Assembly: GCF_032854445.1 (NCBI RefSeq)
Contig: NC_088300.1
Coordinates: 20,193,608 to 20,257,607, forward strand
Direction: 5' to 3'
Length of the DNA: 64,000 bases
Origin: Liolophura sinensis
Lineage: Eukaryota > Mollusca > Polyplacophora > Chitonida > Chitonidae
Numbering within the stretch: the stretch's first letter is position 1; the number at the start of each line of letters is the position of its first letter. The notes beneath the pieces are model-generated. The model did not search any database and was not told the origin of the DNA. It was given only the letters and a program-made list of their open reading frames with translations. Below are positions 27,372-41,182 of this stretch, piece by piece. Position numbers and translations under genes: made by a program.

Positions 27372-30300
27372 TTAGGCATCCACAATAGCTGAAGTACAGG
27401 CAGTGTTCAGACCACACACTCCAGCCCCACGGTACACGTAATAGTAACCCTGTCAAACAGAAACACAAGGATGAAACACCTGGCAACTACATGTATACAA
27501 TGTTCTTAAGATCCGGTCAAATAGGGTCTCTACAACTGGTTACCTCCCTTCTTTCCCCTTGGAATGGGGCAGTAGTATATTTCTTAATCTTTTGAAATGG
27601 TGCTGGTGTGATGAAGGACCTTAAGCCATTATTAGGTAAACAATAGTTTGTAATTTAACAATATATCAGTTTCCACTAAACACTGTACTGTCCATGATGT
27701 GCTGTCTATCATTACAATGAGAAAAGAAAGGAATGAGGCATAAAAAGAATGAAGAGAAATAAAATGGCATCAAGAGATTCCTGCCACCCATGCGGGTTTA
27801 ATCATTCTTCTTTCTTCCTTACCTTTTCTCCCCAGTGTGGTCCCCAGCTGTTCTTGATGATCCAATATGGCTTATTTCCCTCTACAAACAAACATATTTA
27901 TGATGGAACACTTGAACTCTTCTGGACAAATCAAATCCGTTTGGTATTCCACAAGTGAGTAAAACGGTACATGTATAACATGAATGTACAGTATAAGCTG
28001 CAGGTAGAGAAGAAATGCTAACAGTTCCGTCTCACACATGTACAAATATTTTCAGAGGCCAGAACTGGGTAGCTTTCTTTCCTCCATATCCTACCAACAT
28101 TTGAAGTTAAGTGTTTGAAAAAGATGTTTATTAACTTTACACTTTCAACTCCTAAATGTTCTAAAAATTTACACTAAAAACATTTATCTGTTGACAAAAA
28201 TAATGGTTACTAACAGTAGTTCAGTTCATTTGTTTTAGATTTTTTTTAAAATAGAAGGTAAAAGCTGTTTATTATACAATGTACTTACTCTGGCCATATC
28301 CAACAATGAGAACTCCATGGTCTAGTTTAGAGGGATTACACAGGAACTTCCACGGATGAGATATTCCTCCCATGTAAAACTGAAGTGGAGGACAAAAATA
28401 GTGTGTTTATGCATTCACACATTCTATGCCAGCCAGGAAACGCATTCTGTAATATACACTGCCCTCTTACATTGTCTTAATTATGCATTCAACGGTAACT
28501 TACAGAAAGATTCCAACAAGAAAAGTGTAATGTAACAAAACTACCTAAGATGTGAGTCACTACTTAAGCTGCTTGTGTCTTATGCTAAAAATATGTACTT
28601 TGATCTACAAATAATATAACCCTTCAATGACTAAGGTTCAGCAAGCTTATAAAAGAAAACAAATTTTCCCGGAATTAATCTTTGTACAGGAGAACATGTG
28701 GTGTGACCAGTTTACCTGCATGGCAAAGGCATTGATGCCAATAGATATCGGTCCATTCTGAGACAACCAGGCTGCCATCTCTGTGAGCAAACAGATATAA
28801 AAACCACACATATAAATGTACACATGGGATAATATAAATGTAACATCAGGCATCAACATTCAACTATAATTAGGTCGCTTCAGTGTTCTGGCAGTAACAA
28901 TTCTCATCACTGTGGATGGTTACAGAGTTGTTGATATGAACTGTTCTTATGGTATAAGTACTTGGGGTTCTTATCACTGGAGAAGGTTCCAGATTTGTTA
29001 TGAACTGTTCTACTTACAATTCTCATCACTGTGGAGAGCAACTCATATAAACTGTTCTTATGGTACAAGTACTTACGATTAGTTGTTGATATTAACAATC
29101 CTTACAGTACATGTACCTACAATTCTCATCACTGGAGATGGCTATAGAGTTTTTGATATGAACTGTTCTACTTACGATTCTCATCACTGGAGATGGCTAT
29201 AGAGCTGTTGATGTAAACCTTGGCTAGGGATTTGGAGAAATGGCAGGAGCCATCATGGCCAGTGTACTTATACTTAGTCTCAGTCTCCAGACCACCTGAC
29301 AAAAAGAGCAACAGCAACACAGGTAAATGAGATACACAGAATCAAAAGTATCCTACAGCAGCTGGCATGGCTGTATGGTGTGTATTGCAAAGTCTCAAGA
29401 ATAGAGTTTACCCAGCATTCCTCTATCGTAAAAGAACAAAGGTCTTAATATTAAGTTCAGAATCCTTGTACCAGTAATAAAAGTGTCAGCAATGTAAATT
29501 TTAACATGTGAGACTTGAAAGAGGTCATATTTCGCAGAGTTTTGGTAAAAATCGTTCAGCACTAATCCAAATGAATTTTCACTATTTACATGTAAGAGCA
29601 GCCCAAATAAAAATTACCTTTCACAAAACATCAGCCATGTTTGTGCATGTGCATGTTACCTTTCAAAATCGATATTTAAGTCCCTAAAATTTATAAGGCA
29701 GGTCTCATTATAGCTCTTTCAAACTTTTGAATCATTTTAACACTAAAAGTACTCTGATACATGTTCCTACTGAAAGGCAATGGTTTGAGCTGTTCTTTGT
29801 GAAGAGTGAAACTTTGATAATATTGATTTTGATATAAAAAAAAATATTGATTTTTCTACTATAAATCTCCGAAATAGCCTCTTTAACAAACAAAAGGCAT
29901 GATAACAAGGAGTAATTTACTAATTAACCATTGCAGGCACCTTTTTGTTGAGCCTCAAGGTAAGTTATGCCAGGTCAGGTTTTGTGTTATGAACACATAA
30001 TATAAAGGCAGTGTTGATTACAGAAGTTTAGTGTGTGCCTGTTTCATTCAATGTGATGCAATGTGGAATGTAGTGTGAATATAAATCATAGGTTGTTGAC
30101 AGACAAATTAATCTGAAGAAACTTGCCACCAGGGATTTGCGGCACAACACTACAGTTTAGTCCAGCAAAATGAGCTGCATGTACATGCAGCTTTACTTAG
30201 TTTGATGATCTGTTTTCAGATTCTAATTTTAACTCACCTAATATTTGATCTACTCATGGACTAGACTTAGCTTTCAAAGGAGCTTAATAACGAATTGCTT

Positions 30301-33300
30301 GCTCAATGTATGACATTATACTGTTCACTCACCCAACTTGATTATCTGCTTGTAGGCATTAGCTGGCAGTCCCCCCTCACATCCTTGGTCCACTTTGTCA
30401 CAGTCCACGAGCTCTGTAGGCACAGTTACGGAATCATGAACAGTACTGTACAGCATTAAGGGAAAAATGGAACATGAAGCATAAAAGTTGTAAACATGAA
30501 ACTTGCTAATGCTAATCAACTTTCAGTTTTTCTGCCCACTACTGACTATTTTGGCTTTGCAAATAGATTTTTAACTCGAACGGTTTTAAGACTTATGGTG
30601 AAAAGTTTAAAGAATAAGATAAGATAATTTGTATTGAAAATACTAGAATACCTTGTTCAGACAAAGAAATCAGATTCCCTTTCTTATTGTGCCACATCCC
30701 TTCCACATTGCCAGTCACAGAGAATGCCCAGCAAGAGCCACAAGCTCCCTGTAAAAACCAACATGCATACAGGTATGTGGACAGGAAGAGCTAATTGAGC
30801 TCAGTAATTTTAAACTGTCTGATACTTTTGCTTAGGCATATAACCTTGATTCACACAACTTTTGGGTTGTACTGCAGTGTATACTGTACCTTTAATAACC
30901 GCATTTAGTCACTGTATACATGATAATTCATCTTAATAAAAACAGGTAACCAAATTAACTTAATTACTGATGTGCATGTATCCAATTTACCTGGTTTTTG
31001 ACAGGCGTGACAGCTCCATGGTCTCTCCAGTCAAAGCTCTTGGGGAAGCTTCCCTGTAGCGGGGCAGCCATCTTCATGTCAGCCATGGGGGTAAGGTCCC
31101 AGGGTTTACTACGATAAGCTTTGAATTCCTCCTCTGTAAAACAAAATCAGTCCTGTGTGCGTGTTGGAGGGTTTTTGTTATCACATACAATGTACAACAA
31201 TGTCCAATTATTTCTGTGCATTTGTTCATTTGCATAAACTAAAAACTACCATGAAATTCCACAGCAAATCTTGCATGGGAGCATTTCAAAGATCTGCTTT
31301 TTTCTTCCTACCAATGTGCCTCAACAGTACTCAGTGAATTTGTGAGTGAAGAACTACCTGTGAGATCTGAGAACTGTGTCACGCCGTAGCGGGCTGTGCC
31401 TTGGTCCTGGGCCTGGTACTCTGCTGCTTTTTTCACGTTTGCACAGAAAATCTTATATCTCTGGTCTTCCTCTGCAAGAAAAAATATTTATCAATCAGTA
31501 TCTGTTAGTGGAATGGTATCACAGATTGTATAACTGACCAAGCAGGTTGTATATCTCAACATCCATGTATTTTTATCCCTGCATGCTATCCATCATCAGA
31601 AAAGGACAACATAACTCTTTGCTGAGCATTGTTGCTTCTCAACACTCTCATTTTAAGTCTCATCGCTCTGTTATGAAAGCATTGTTTTCACTGGAGAAGC
31701 TTTGATGTGATGGCGGTGCTCAAAAGCGATGAGGCTCAGCAAGGAGATTTGTCATTCTATTCCAATAACGGACAGCCAACAGTGACAAAACATGGATCCT
31801 ATGCAGAAACGGACCTGGAATGGGGCAGACACATTATTTTGCCATCAGCATTAATATATTGAGGACAACACAGGAATCATAGGTGTTTATGTTAAGTTTA
31901 TGGAACAAGACAGAGTTGTGATAATATACATGTATGTATCACAGCCCCACAGAGCCACATGTATAACTGAACATGTTTGAGACATGTCCTTGTTCCGCTG
32001 CTAAAGATTTCTTAATGCAGCTATATGCATAACTGCACGCGTCATTTTTTCCCTCTTTAAACTTATACGCTTGTGTATCCATACGTGTGTACAGAACCAC
32101 AACTCAGGATTATTTCCTTGCCACTGACAGATGTCTGCTAAAATTATTTACATTTAAACACATACAACTGTGCTACAACTCATATCCTTTTTCCTATATG
32201 ATGTACACTAATTTCCTTACCCTGTGGAGAGTCATAGAACTTCCCATGCTTCATCTGAAACTCCTTGAACATGCCCATGTGACAAAGGTCATGGCCATCT
32301 CCTCCCAATAGGGGTTTCTTCTGTCCAGCAGCCTGGAGGCAGAACCGGATGAATAATAGAGTACTATGATGGTGCTGGAACCAGTCTAGAGCCAGAACCC
32401 AGAACCACACAACCACACAGGCATAGTGTCAGCATTAGCTGGATTTCATAAAGCAATTACACGTATGAACAGAATAATGGTGTCCACACTAGTTGAGTAA
32501 AGAATTATCAGTCACATGAACAAAATGACAATGTCCCCACTAGTCAAATACAGAATTATCAGTCAAATGAACAAAATGATGGTTGCACACTAGTTAACAA
32601 CAGAATAATCAGTCAGATGAACAGAATAATGGTGTCCATACTAGTTGACTAAAGAATTATTAGTCAAATGAACAGAATAATGGTGTCCACACTAGCTGAC
32701 AACAGAATAATCAGTCAGATGAAAAGAATAATGGTGTCCATACTAGTTGAGTAAAGAATTATCAGTCAACCGAACATAATGATGGCATCCATACTAGTTC
32801 ACTACAGAACAATCAATCAAAAGAACAGAATGATGGTGTCCACACTAGTTGACTAAAAAATAATCAGTCAGATAAACAGAATGATGGTGCCTACACTAGT
32901 TGACCTAAGAATTATCAGTCAAATGAACGGGATGGTGTCCACACTAGTTGACTACAGAATAATCAGTCAGAAGAACAGAATGATAGTGTCCACACTAGTT
33001 GACTACAGAGTAATTAGTCAGATGAACAGAATGATGGTGTCCACACTAGTTGAGTAAAGAATTATCAGTCAAAATGAAGAGAATGATGGTGCCCACACTA
33101 GTTGATTACAGAATAATGAGTCAAATGAACAGAATGATGGTGTTTAAAATAGTTGATGATGTACCATGTGTTGCAGAGATATGAAAAGTACTCACAGTGT
33201 GCATGTACTTAACATTTTAGTGACTTAAACAAAACCAATGAGCAGAATGATGGTGTCACCAGTAGCTGGCTATGTAACCTGTCCAGTAAACAGCTGTGAC

Positions 33301-36300
33301 AAAAACTACATCCAGACTGATGTAATGAATTGATGAAAAAAAAAACCCCAAAAAACAGTAAGTAATAAGATCCATGTAGATTTAATGTTGATATTATGTA
33401 AATGACCATGACTTTAGAAAGTGATTTATTTATTTATTTTGACTGGTGTTTTACGCTGTACTCAAGAATATTTCACTTATATGACGGCGCCCAGCATTGT
33501 AGTGAGAGGAAACCGGGGGGAGCCCGGTGGAAACCCACCACCATTCGTAGGTTGCTGTAAGACCGTCCCATGAGCGGCTGAAGAGGAAGCCAGCATGAGT
33601 TCTTTACAAAGTGAAACCTAAGTATGCCTACATCCAGCATATACTTGTTAGCTTTCTGTTGATGAGATGCAGTGTTGAATAACAACCATCTGACAAAACT
33701 AACCATGTTAATCAAGCTCTCTGGTCTGATAGTGTATACAGGTATCTTAAATGACATAAAATTTCACCAACAAAAGTCCATTTTTAGAGGCAAACAAATG
33801 TCACATTCTTGGTGCTGAAACGTATAATTTTCAAGTAGAATATCATCACATGTTCCAACCCCAACCCTCAAAACACCTTTCTAAAATCAACAGAACTCTC
33901 AAATCAGGAAAAATGGGCAAGTTAGTCATGGATGAAATTTATGGTCATTCAGGGTATTTGTTTCAAAGGAACTATGCCACAGGTATTACACATCATCATA
34001 CATATAAGTAGGTACATTGTACATGTACATTCAGCAGTAGGCCTATACTGACTACATCATTCACAGAACTGTGGACAAGATGCAGAACTGTGGACAAGAT
34101 GCAGAAAGAAACAGACCTATAATGTTTACAAAATCAGGAAAGTGGAATATGGACTGAATAGTAGGATATACACAAATATAAAGCTGTGCCTGTTTCTTGT
34201 CCATTCCCTGTCAACTTGTATGTCATAATAATGGACATCTTGTGATTACATCTGAATTAGTTCAGCATTATTTCATGCCAACATCGAAACTGGGGCTTCA
34301 TATAATGCACATGAGACTTCTTGCCAAAGCCAAAACTGCTCTTATAAACAGCTGTATTGTGGGAACACTTTGCAGTGAATTTAATTTGGGGAAATGTGTA
34401 TAGTATTATAATCACCATTTACCTCTGGGCTGGTGGGACTTTCCCTTTAGCCTAGTGGCAGAAGGTTCAACCCCAGCAGGGTCACCCATGTGACAACTAG
34501 CGCTGTCAGCAGGGTGAGATGGGGTAGCTAAAGAGCAGTCTTTGATACTTTGGATAGTATTTGAGAGCTGCCCACTTCCATCATCATGAGGACATGACAG
34601 GCTCAAGGAGCATGAAGGGGTGAATGTAACAGAACATAAGAGCTATCTATATCCAAACTGGTGGGAATTTTCCTTTAGTCAAGCAGTAGAACCTACAGGT
34701 CTCCGGTTCAAACCCCAACAGAGTCGCCAGGTCACAAACAAGTGGAAATGTGGATTTTTATGAATACAGTATCACGTGTCACACACTGTACACTGCAGCA
34801 TTGGGCTGAATATACTGTGACCACCCTATCTTATGTCTAGATCTTTGAAACTACAAAAATTACTGATCAAGGATTTTGTTTCGTCTCAGTCACAATGAAT
34901 CATCTTCATGAATAAATCCAATGATACCAGGGCTTTCGGTTTTTAAATTCCATTATGATCAACAACATCGTTGATGTGCAGGTACATCAATGTAAGTTCA
35001 CATTTTCTTGAAAATTTACCGTGTTTCCTGTGGTTGTTATTTTTGGAGCTCTTCAAAAAGCTGGCCATATTAATGCACACTTTACCATTGCTATTTCACC
35101 ATCAAGCCACATGTGTGTTTGGAGAAATTGTTTGCACAAAAAATACCCGCCCACTTTAATACCTGTAACTATTTACATACTACCAGTATCACCAAAGGCT
35201 AACAATTACTAGTAATTCATCAAACAAAACAACTGTTAGAACATAAATGAAGCAAATTTTATTACTTTTGAACTGAAATCCATACAAGTTTAATACAGAA
35301 GCTGAATGAAGTGTTAAAAGCACACCAAGCATGAGTTAAGCTTTAACCATACACCATGACATCTCCTTTTGATCAGGTTATATCATTCTCAAATGTAAAT
35401 GTACATGTAATTATATATACAAATATACTGATACTGATACAGACTCATCACTCTTCCTATGTGACCTTGACCCTTGCTCCTCTAACCCATATATCACTGT
35501 TTAGACTAGACCTGCTGTCCAGTAAGTACACGTACATGTTAGTATGTGTTTATATTTTGTTATTTAAACATGTGAGGCCATATCTAAATTTCCTATAAAG
35601 ACTAAAGCAGATAAACACAAGCCGACAACCAACACACATGCGGGGTCAAACTCAACTCACAGGCTCCTAAAGAAAAGAAAACAAATGGGAAAAGTGTGAG
35701 AGATAGAAACAGCTACCGTTCATGAGTGATTCCGGTTAATGTTCATATATACATGTAAGTTGGGAATCCATGCTTTTGTTTATGAAGAGCGAGTTGCTAC
35801 TTAAGAAAAGTTAAACTACAAGCAAATTAGACACCAATCAGCTGTTGCCTTTCTACCATTTTTTTCATTTACTTGGTAGTGTCATACATGTACATGTACA
35901 CATAGCTGATAGACAAACCCACACCAAACTGCTTGATATGTTTGCAGTTTACAGAACACTAGTGGCAAAACAGCAGGGACAAACAGCAAGACACATGTAC
36001 CGTAATGCTTCTAATTTTTGGGACAGATATTAGTAGTGCTGAAAGCAGAATATTATGTTGTTCATTAGATGGACTAACCATGTGCGAAAAAAAAAAAAAA
36101 ATATTCTTTCTACAATTAAATGTATACTGGCTAAAATGAGCAGAGCCAAAAATTAGAAGAAATAGTGTAAGTTTTGGAGAAGACATTAAAGCCATATGAT
36201 CAGCAGATTTAGCAGGTCAAAGGTGAACAAAATGGACTTTTCCGTCACTAAACACGATATGAAAGGCTTTGCAGTAAATGACAAAGTTTCGCACGTGAGT

Positions 36301-39300
36301 TAATGTCGTTTTACATTTGCATGATCTGAGTTCGCAGAAAGATGACAGAAGAGAGTGATTAACCCCCACTCCTGTACCTTGCATGGCACTTAGCCCCTCT
36401 GGTTGCTAATCCTCACCACATGGGGTCAAGTCACTGACAGTCAGGTGTGAAGGCCTCTCGACTAGCAGGCCTACATGTACATCTCTAAATATACCCATGA
36501 ATGAAGTCGAAGAAAGTATTAAGACAGGCGATATCTATTACAAACCTTTAAATTCCAAACACTGTCTGAAAGCATGGCTACATCAAAACAAGAAATGTAT
36601 GTGCACAATGTTCACTGCAGACGAACCTATTATGCGGGTTAGGCCTACGTGGAAGTCACCTCACACCGTTGTCTGATGAATTGTTGTCTGCTCAGTGCTC
36701 TCATTAATAAACGAATATGCGTGGGAATGTATTTTAGCTAAAATTGAATTTCACTGAGAAAAATCTGTCATTAGCTTCCTGTGTCCACGTAATTCCAATT
36801 TAGTATGTTAATCTATATGCACACTTTGTTTCTTTACAATCAGAACTGTCCTCCTATGGCAGAAGTGTTTTAAACTCATACCGCACACAAGGTTTCCAAA
36901 AACTACCACGATTCACTCTCACCACTTTTTAGGGAGAATTGTGCGCGGGCCCGGCCTATCGGGAGACAGGATTTGTTTGAGTTGTTATCATATTAGGAGT
37001 TCGCACAACACCATCAATGGCTTTATAAAGAAAAAGTTTTATGATTTCCGGTGTATAGTTTTGCCCAGGCGTGATTTATGCCAGACACTGATCAGATTAT
37101 TGTTTTACTTCGCCAGAAAAATCACTTGATCGGTGGGTAGACAAATTGAAATTTCGAGTCATGTGATTGTAAGTGGCTTGCATGTACATGTAGATAAAAC
37201 CAATCTGTATGACTAAAATTTCATTTGAGGCAACTCCATTAAACAGTAAGTAAATTAAGTATTCATGTTTACAAAATTCATGTTTAAAAGCAGATATTTC
37301 ACATGACACTCCACAAGGTACTGGGTGGTCACCCTTAATCTCCACAGAGTTTTCTCCCATTTATTACAAAATAGCGATAAAACGATTGACCTGTTGCAAA
37401 GTCCATGTACTGAAATTATTGTGATTAAAACTGAGGAAAACATGAACAGTTGGTGGTAGGAGCATAGACTAACTGCTCAGTGATACTTTGTTTATTACAT
37501 TCTTAAAGTGTCAGCATAATCCCCTGACCACATGCGATGCTTTCCCTTGGCGCTCAGTCAGTAACAACCTCAAACAACGCAATAAATCCTGGTTTACACT
37601 TTAGGAAACCCAGGGCGAATCTTTAGGTCATGTACTGTATGTTGTAGACTTTATTTTTGCATGTAGCTCTACGTTATGTCTGTAAGCCCACACACAAGTC
37701 TGTACAACAATTACTTCCAACAATGAATGACTCACAGAACCCAAGTATGCTACTTATATGGCAGGTACATGTACATTAGCAATTTGGCATTTACAGTTTA
37801 GTTAATTTAAGATGATTCTGTTTGGAATTATGCAGCTTTCATATGACTTGGTTTACACTACAGTTTGATCCTGTAGATCTCAGTAGGTTAGTGTGCGCAA
37901 CTGGAGAACAACATAAAAACCTTCAGAACCTTCAGACTTTAAAATGTCCTCCTTACCTGTTTCAGTTCACACTTAGAATCCAGTAGTTTGTACTGTGGAG
38001 TTTCCCAGGCCTTGTACCACACTGTGGCATGGCACACTTGAGTCTGAAAACACATGAACACAATAATATCAAATCTTGACAAATGCCATTAGATTTAAAC
38101 AAATCTATTGGGGTTTTGTAAATTGTACAACTATCTAGGACTTCAATATATACATGTAAAAATGGTCATACATACATGTGTGTAAGTACAAATCAACACA
38201 ATGCTTTAGATACATATTCAGAGTCATATCAAGACAAAACTGAAGGTTTTGGTCCAAAATTTTTCAGGTTCCATTGTGACCGTGCAAGAAGAAATATGAA
38301 TTACAAAATGCAACTTGAAATGATGCAATCTGAAGGATTTTAGATGTGTAGGAAAACTAAACTTTTTAGTTAGTTTTAATACAGGTTGTTTAGTTTAAGC
38401 TCTCAACAGTATGGAAGTTCAAACATTATTTGGAACTAGAATGGCTCTGGACATGGACCTGATAATTACATTTGTTACTGTTGTACAATACATTAGTTGT
38501 CTTATTGTAATAGAGCCAGAGTTTCGAGACTCCCAATATAGGTCCATGATGGCAAAGTGAATAGAAGAAAATGACACAATACTTGATGTTGATGACTGAA
38601 ACACTCACTCTATGTGGATCTGAAAGGGGACAAGCCTGGAGATCTGTCCCAGACTTGGATGGGTTATTCCTACATACAGTGTCTCCCAGCAGGAAAGTCA
38701 ACCTGTACTTCAAACCTGCCACAACCTATAACAAGTACCATACACAAACGTTTCCACATATAGATTACAACAGCATCAACATTTAAAACTTTACAGTATT
38801 CATGAAATACCCGGTTTTGAATACTGCATGTGAGATAGTTTCATAATAATTATTACTGGATCCCTTATGTATATCAATATTTTTAAGCATGTACAAATTA
38901 CTTTACATACATGTATGTCTCCAATAAACATGTGCTTGTTTTAACTGAATATACAATATAATTCTATTTTTGAGGGCATTGAGATATTACTGTTGGTGTA
39001 GGAAATGTCAATACACCAACAGGTCACATTTTTATACACGTGTATATGCACGGTTAACAAAGCTCATAACCCAGGGCCACCTCACCTGTTTTTTGGCATG
39101 TTGAAGTTCAATCAAATTGGCCCGAAACAAGGAGTTGGACTTCTTGTTCAGCTCTTCCACAGCAAAGTTGACAGCATTTTTCACATCTTCATCCTCGAGA
39201 TTCTCACTTTCTGAGCCAAGCGGAACAGCTGGATGTGGTGATGGACTCACTGTTTTACACGAGGAATTGACAACTTTCCGTGTCTGAGTCCATTCCTGGT

Positions 39301-41182
39301 CAAATATGGACACCTCACACTCTTCATACTACCAGAAGAACACAAAAATAACAGGAGTGTTAGACGGTTTTATTAATTTTATCAACAGAACTGTATGTAC
39401 AATGTACTAAAGAATACAACTAATGCTTCAGATGTGGATAACTTATGTGCTCATGTATGTATTATAAAAAAATCTGAGATCATAACCCTGAGATATCAAA
39501 TTGTCTTCTGATATCATCAAAATGTGATGTACATGTACGTACAGAATAAAACCAGTACATTAATGACATGTACTTGCATTTATGGTTACAATACCTTGCA
39601 GTCAACAGTACACCCAGCAGGTTGAATCTGTATTGTAATGAAATAATTCACACCAGCAACAACCTGAAAGGACAAGAGTGAATACATGAAAATTATAAAA
39701 ATACCAGGAAATTGATCAGCACATTATGAAACAATCAATGTAATTTTATGTTCTCATAAAATCCAGAGGAGAAACTGGAGTGCATATTTAAGACATCTTT
39801 ACAGTGGAAAGCCATTCATTTTTTCCCCTCTACAAAAGAACATGCCAAAAGCAAGTTTCAGTCTTGCGACATGCAACATGTGCATTTATTACAACAAGAT
39901 GGCTGACAAGGCTTATAAATACATGTATCAAATGCTGAAAACTGACCTATCTCACTGTTTACCTTAAATGAAAGTACATGAGCAGTGTGGGCTCGTCACA
40001 TGAGTCACATATATATATAATTATGATGATTACCAGTAATAATGCAAGCAGTGTACTCCAGTTGTCAGAAACAAAGCTTTAACTTCCTGTTATGAGCTCA
40101 TCCTGCAAGTAATGCATAGCTATCAACCATCAGACTATTTTACCAGCAGCTAGGGTAATTGTGTCATAGTTATGTTTCACTCTGGGTAAAGTTATTTTCT
40201 AACCAATGCCTTGACCTAAAATTAATTTAAAATGTAACACAATGACTCCTCTTATTCTCATCTGCCTGTTATATTAATCAAAGGAGGCTAATACATGGAG
40301 TCAACAAGGATCAGAATGGAAAAATGTAAGACATAAATTTGTTAAAATGGAAGACTGCACTTGACTAATGTTGATGTCAACTGAAAGAAAACCCCTCAAA
40401 GTATCTTAAACTGGCACTAAATCTTTTTTTAGATTTTATTCAACCCAGATAAAGTTTAGTGAAACTCCGTATCTTCATAGCTTCAGCACGTCTCCATTAT
40501 CAACAGCACAGTGACGTCACCTTTACTCAAGCTCTCTAAAGTGAAAGGTACTGCCCGTACAACAGCCTAAGCAGTAGCCTATGGCAGATGAAAGCTGTTG
40601 ACTTTCGCAATGAAGGACCAAGTCATAAATAGCTTTCTCAGAAATTAGACATACTGGAGGGATATTTCTTCCACTGCTTGAACTGTTCATACAGAAGGCC
40701 TACCATATCACTTATACAGTTTACAAGTAGCCTGCAAAGGCACGGATGAGGTATTCCTGGTTCAAGTTGTAGCCTACGAAGGGGCAATTCTAGCCCCTAT
40801 TAAATGTTTACAAACAGACAACAGGACTGTTATACAACTGGATTCGTGCTCAATTCTGACACAAATGGAAATAAATCTAAGCACCACTGAAAAGAAAGAA
40901 AAACAATTAAGCCAAGACCACAGGCGCACTAAACTTTTAACAAACCTGCGTTTGGGCCTTGACTACTTTCACCAAGCTAATGGCTGAGTTTTTCTCCATT
41001 GACAGGAATGAGGTAGCGAAATCCGCGATTTCTTTCACATCTTTTCTGTTGACATCTGCGTCCATCTTTCCGCCGACCACTTGATCACCTAGTGACAGTT
41101 GAACTGGCTCGCCTTGAATCAGTATCTGGGCAGAGCAAGTGGTCAAAACCACTGCCAGTGATACTGGCAAAAGGAGATTCAT
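27372..41182 (-). CDS. CTSF: Cathepsin F-type cysteine protease with two cystatin domains
   Basis: Fifteen exons: 40946-41182, 39595-39663, 39086-39328, 38609-38725, 37957-38043, 32221-32332, 31358-31471, 30991-31133, 30652-30748, 30333-30413, 29176-29295, 28716-28780, 28289-28379, 27823-27881, 27372-27449; phases close to 570 aa. Order: signal peptide (about 1-18), cystatin domain 1 (about 35-130, QVVAG at 79-83), cystatin domain 2 (about 150-250, QVVAG at 183-187), I29 propeptide (about 262-330), papain-fold C1 domain (about 350-570). Catalytic set is complete: Gln374, Cys380 in GSCWAFS, His516 in [11 protein letters not shown], Asn536 in KNSWG. It should be a lysosomal or secreted endopeptidase, made as a zymogen. 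Vertebrate cathepsin F has one cystatin-like domain; extra ones occur in some invertebrates. The intron of about 5.6 kb between exons 5 and 6 separates the cystatin part from the protease part. Confidence 0.95.
28900..29175 (-). repeat. Tandem copies of a cathepsin exon end and its donor site
   Basis: Directly downstream of exon 11 (29176-29295), on the gene strand, the last part of the exon and the start of the intron recur about five times, each centred on CCAGTGATGAGAAT or CACAGTGATGAGAAT. The exon itself ends GATGAGAATC then GTAAGTAG. Copies end in GTAGGTAC, GTAAGTAC and GTAAGTAG, which resemble donors; two have lost it. The first copy is 55 bp downstream. Copies range from near-identical to decayed, with the nearest one most like the exon. 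Confidence 0.8.
32465..33150. repeat. 51-bp minisatellite in the large cathepsin intron
   Basis: About 13 units of 51 bp with core GAACAGAATGATGGTGTCC, then ACACTAGTTGACTACAGAAT and ATCAGTCA. The period was measured as 51 bp between units at 32468 and 32519. It lies about 130 bp upstream (gene sense) of the exon that begins the propeptide. It shows no match to the exons. Confidence 0.9.
33424..33602 (-). repeat. SINE family A, 5'-truncated
   Basis: Minus-strand copy in the large cathepsin intron. The tail TTATTTATTTATTTTGACTG, the ACTCAAGAATATTTCACTTA box and the body up to GAGGAAGCCAGCATGAG are present; the tRNA-like head is missing. Confidence 0.85.
34425..34745 (+). repeat. Two tRNA-derived SINE heads in tandem
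   Basis: Two related segments about 230 bp apart start GCTGGTGGGA and ACTGGTGGGA, and each has pol III-like boxes. At 34450 TAGCCTAGTGG with GGTTCAACCCC, too closely spaced for a working promoter; at 34677 TAGTCAAGCAG with GGTTCAAACCC at nearly tRNA spacing. They are not intact tRNA genes, since no cloverleaf closes. They differ from SINE families A and B. Confidence 0.45.
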
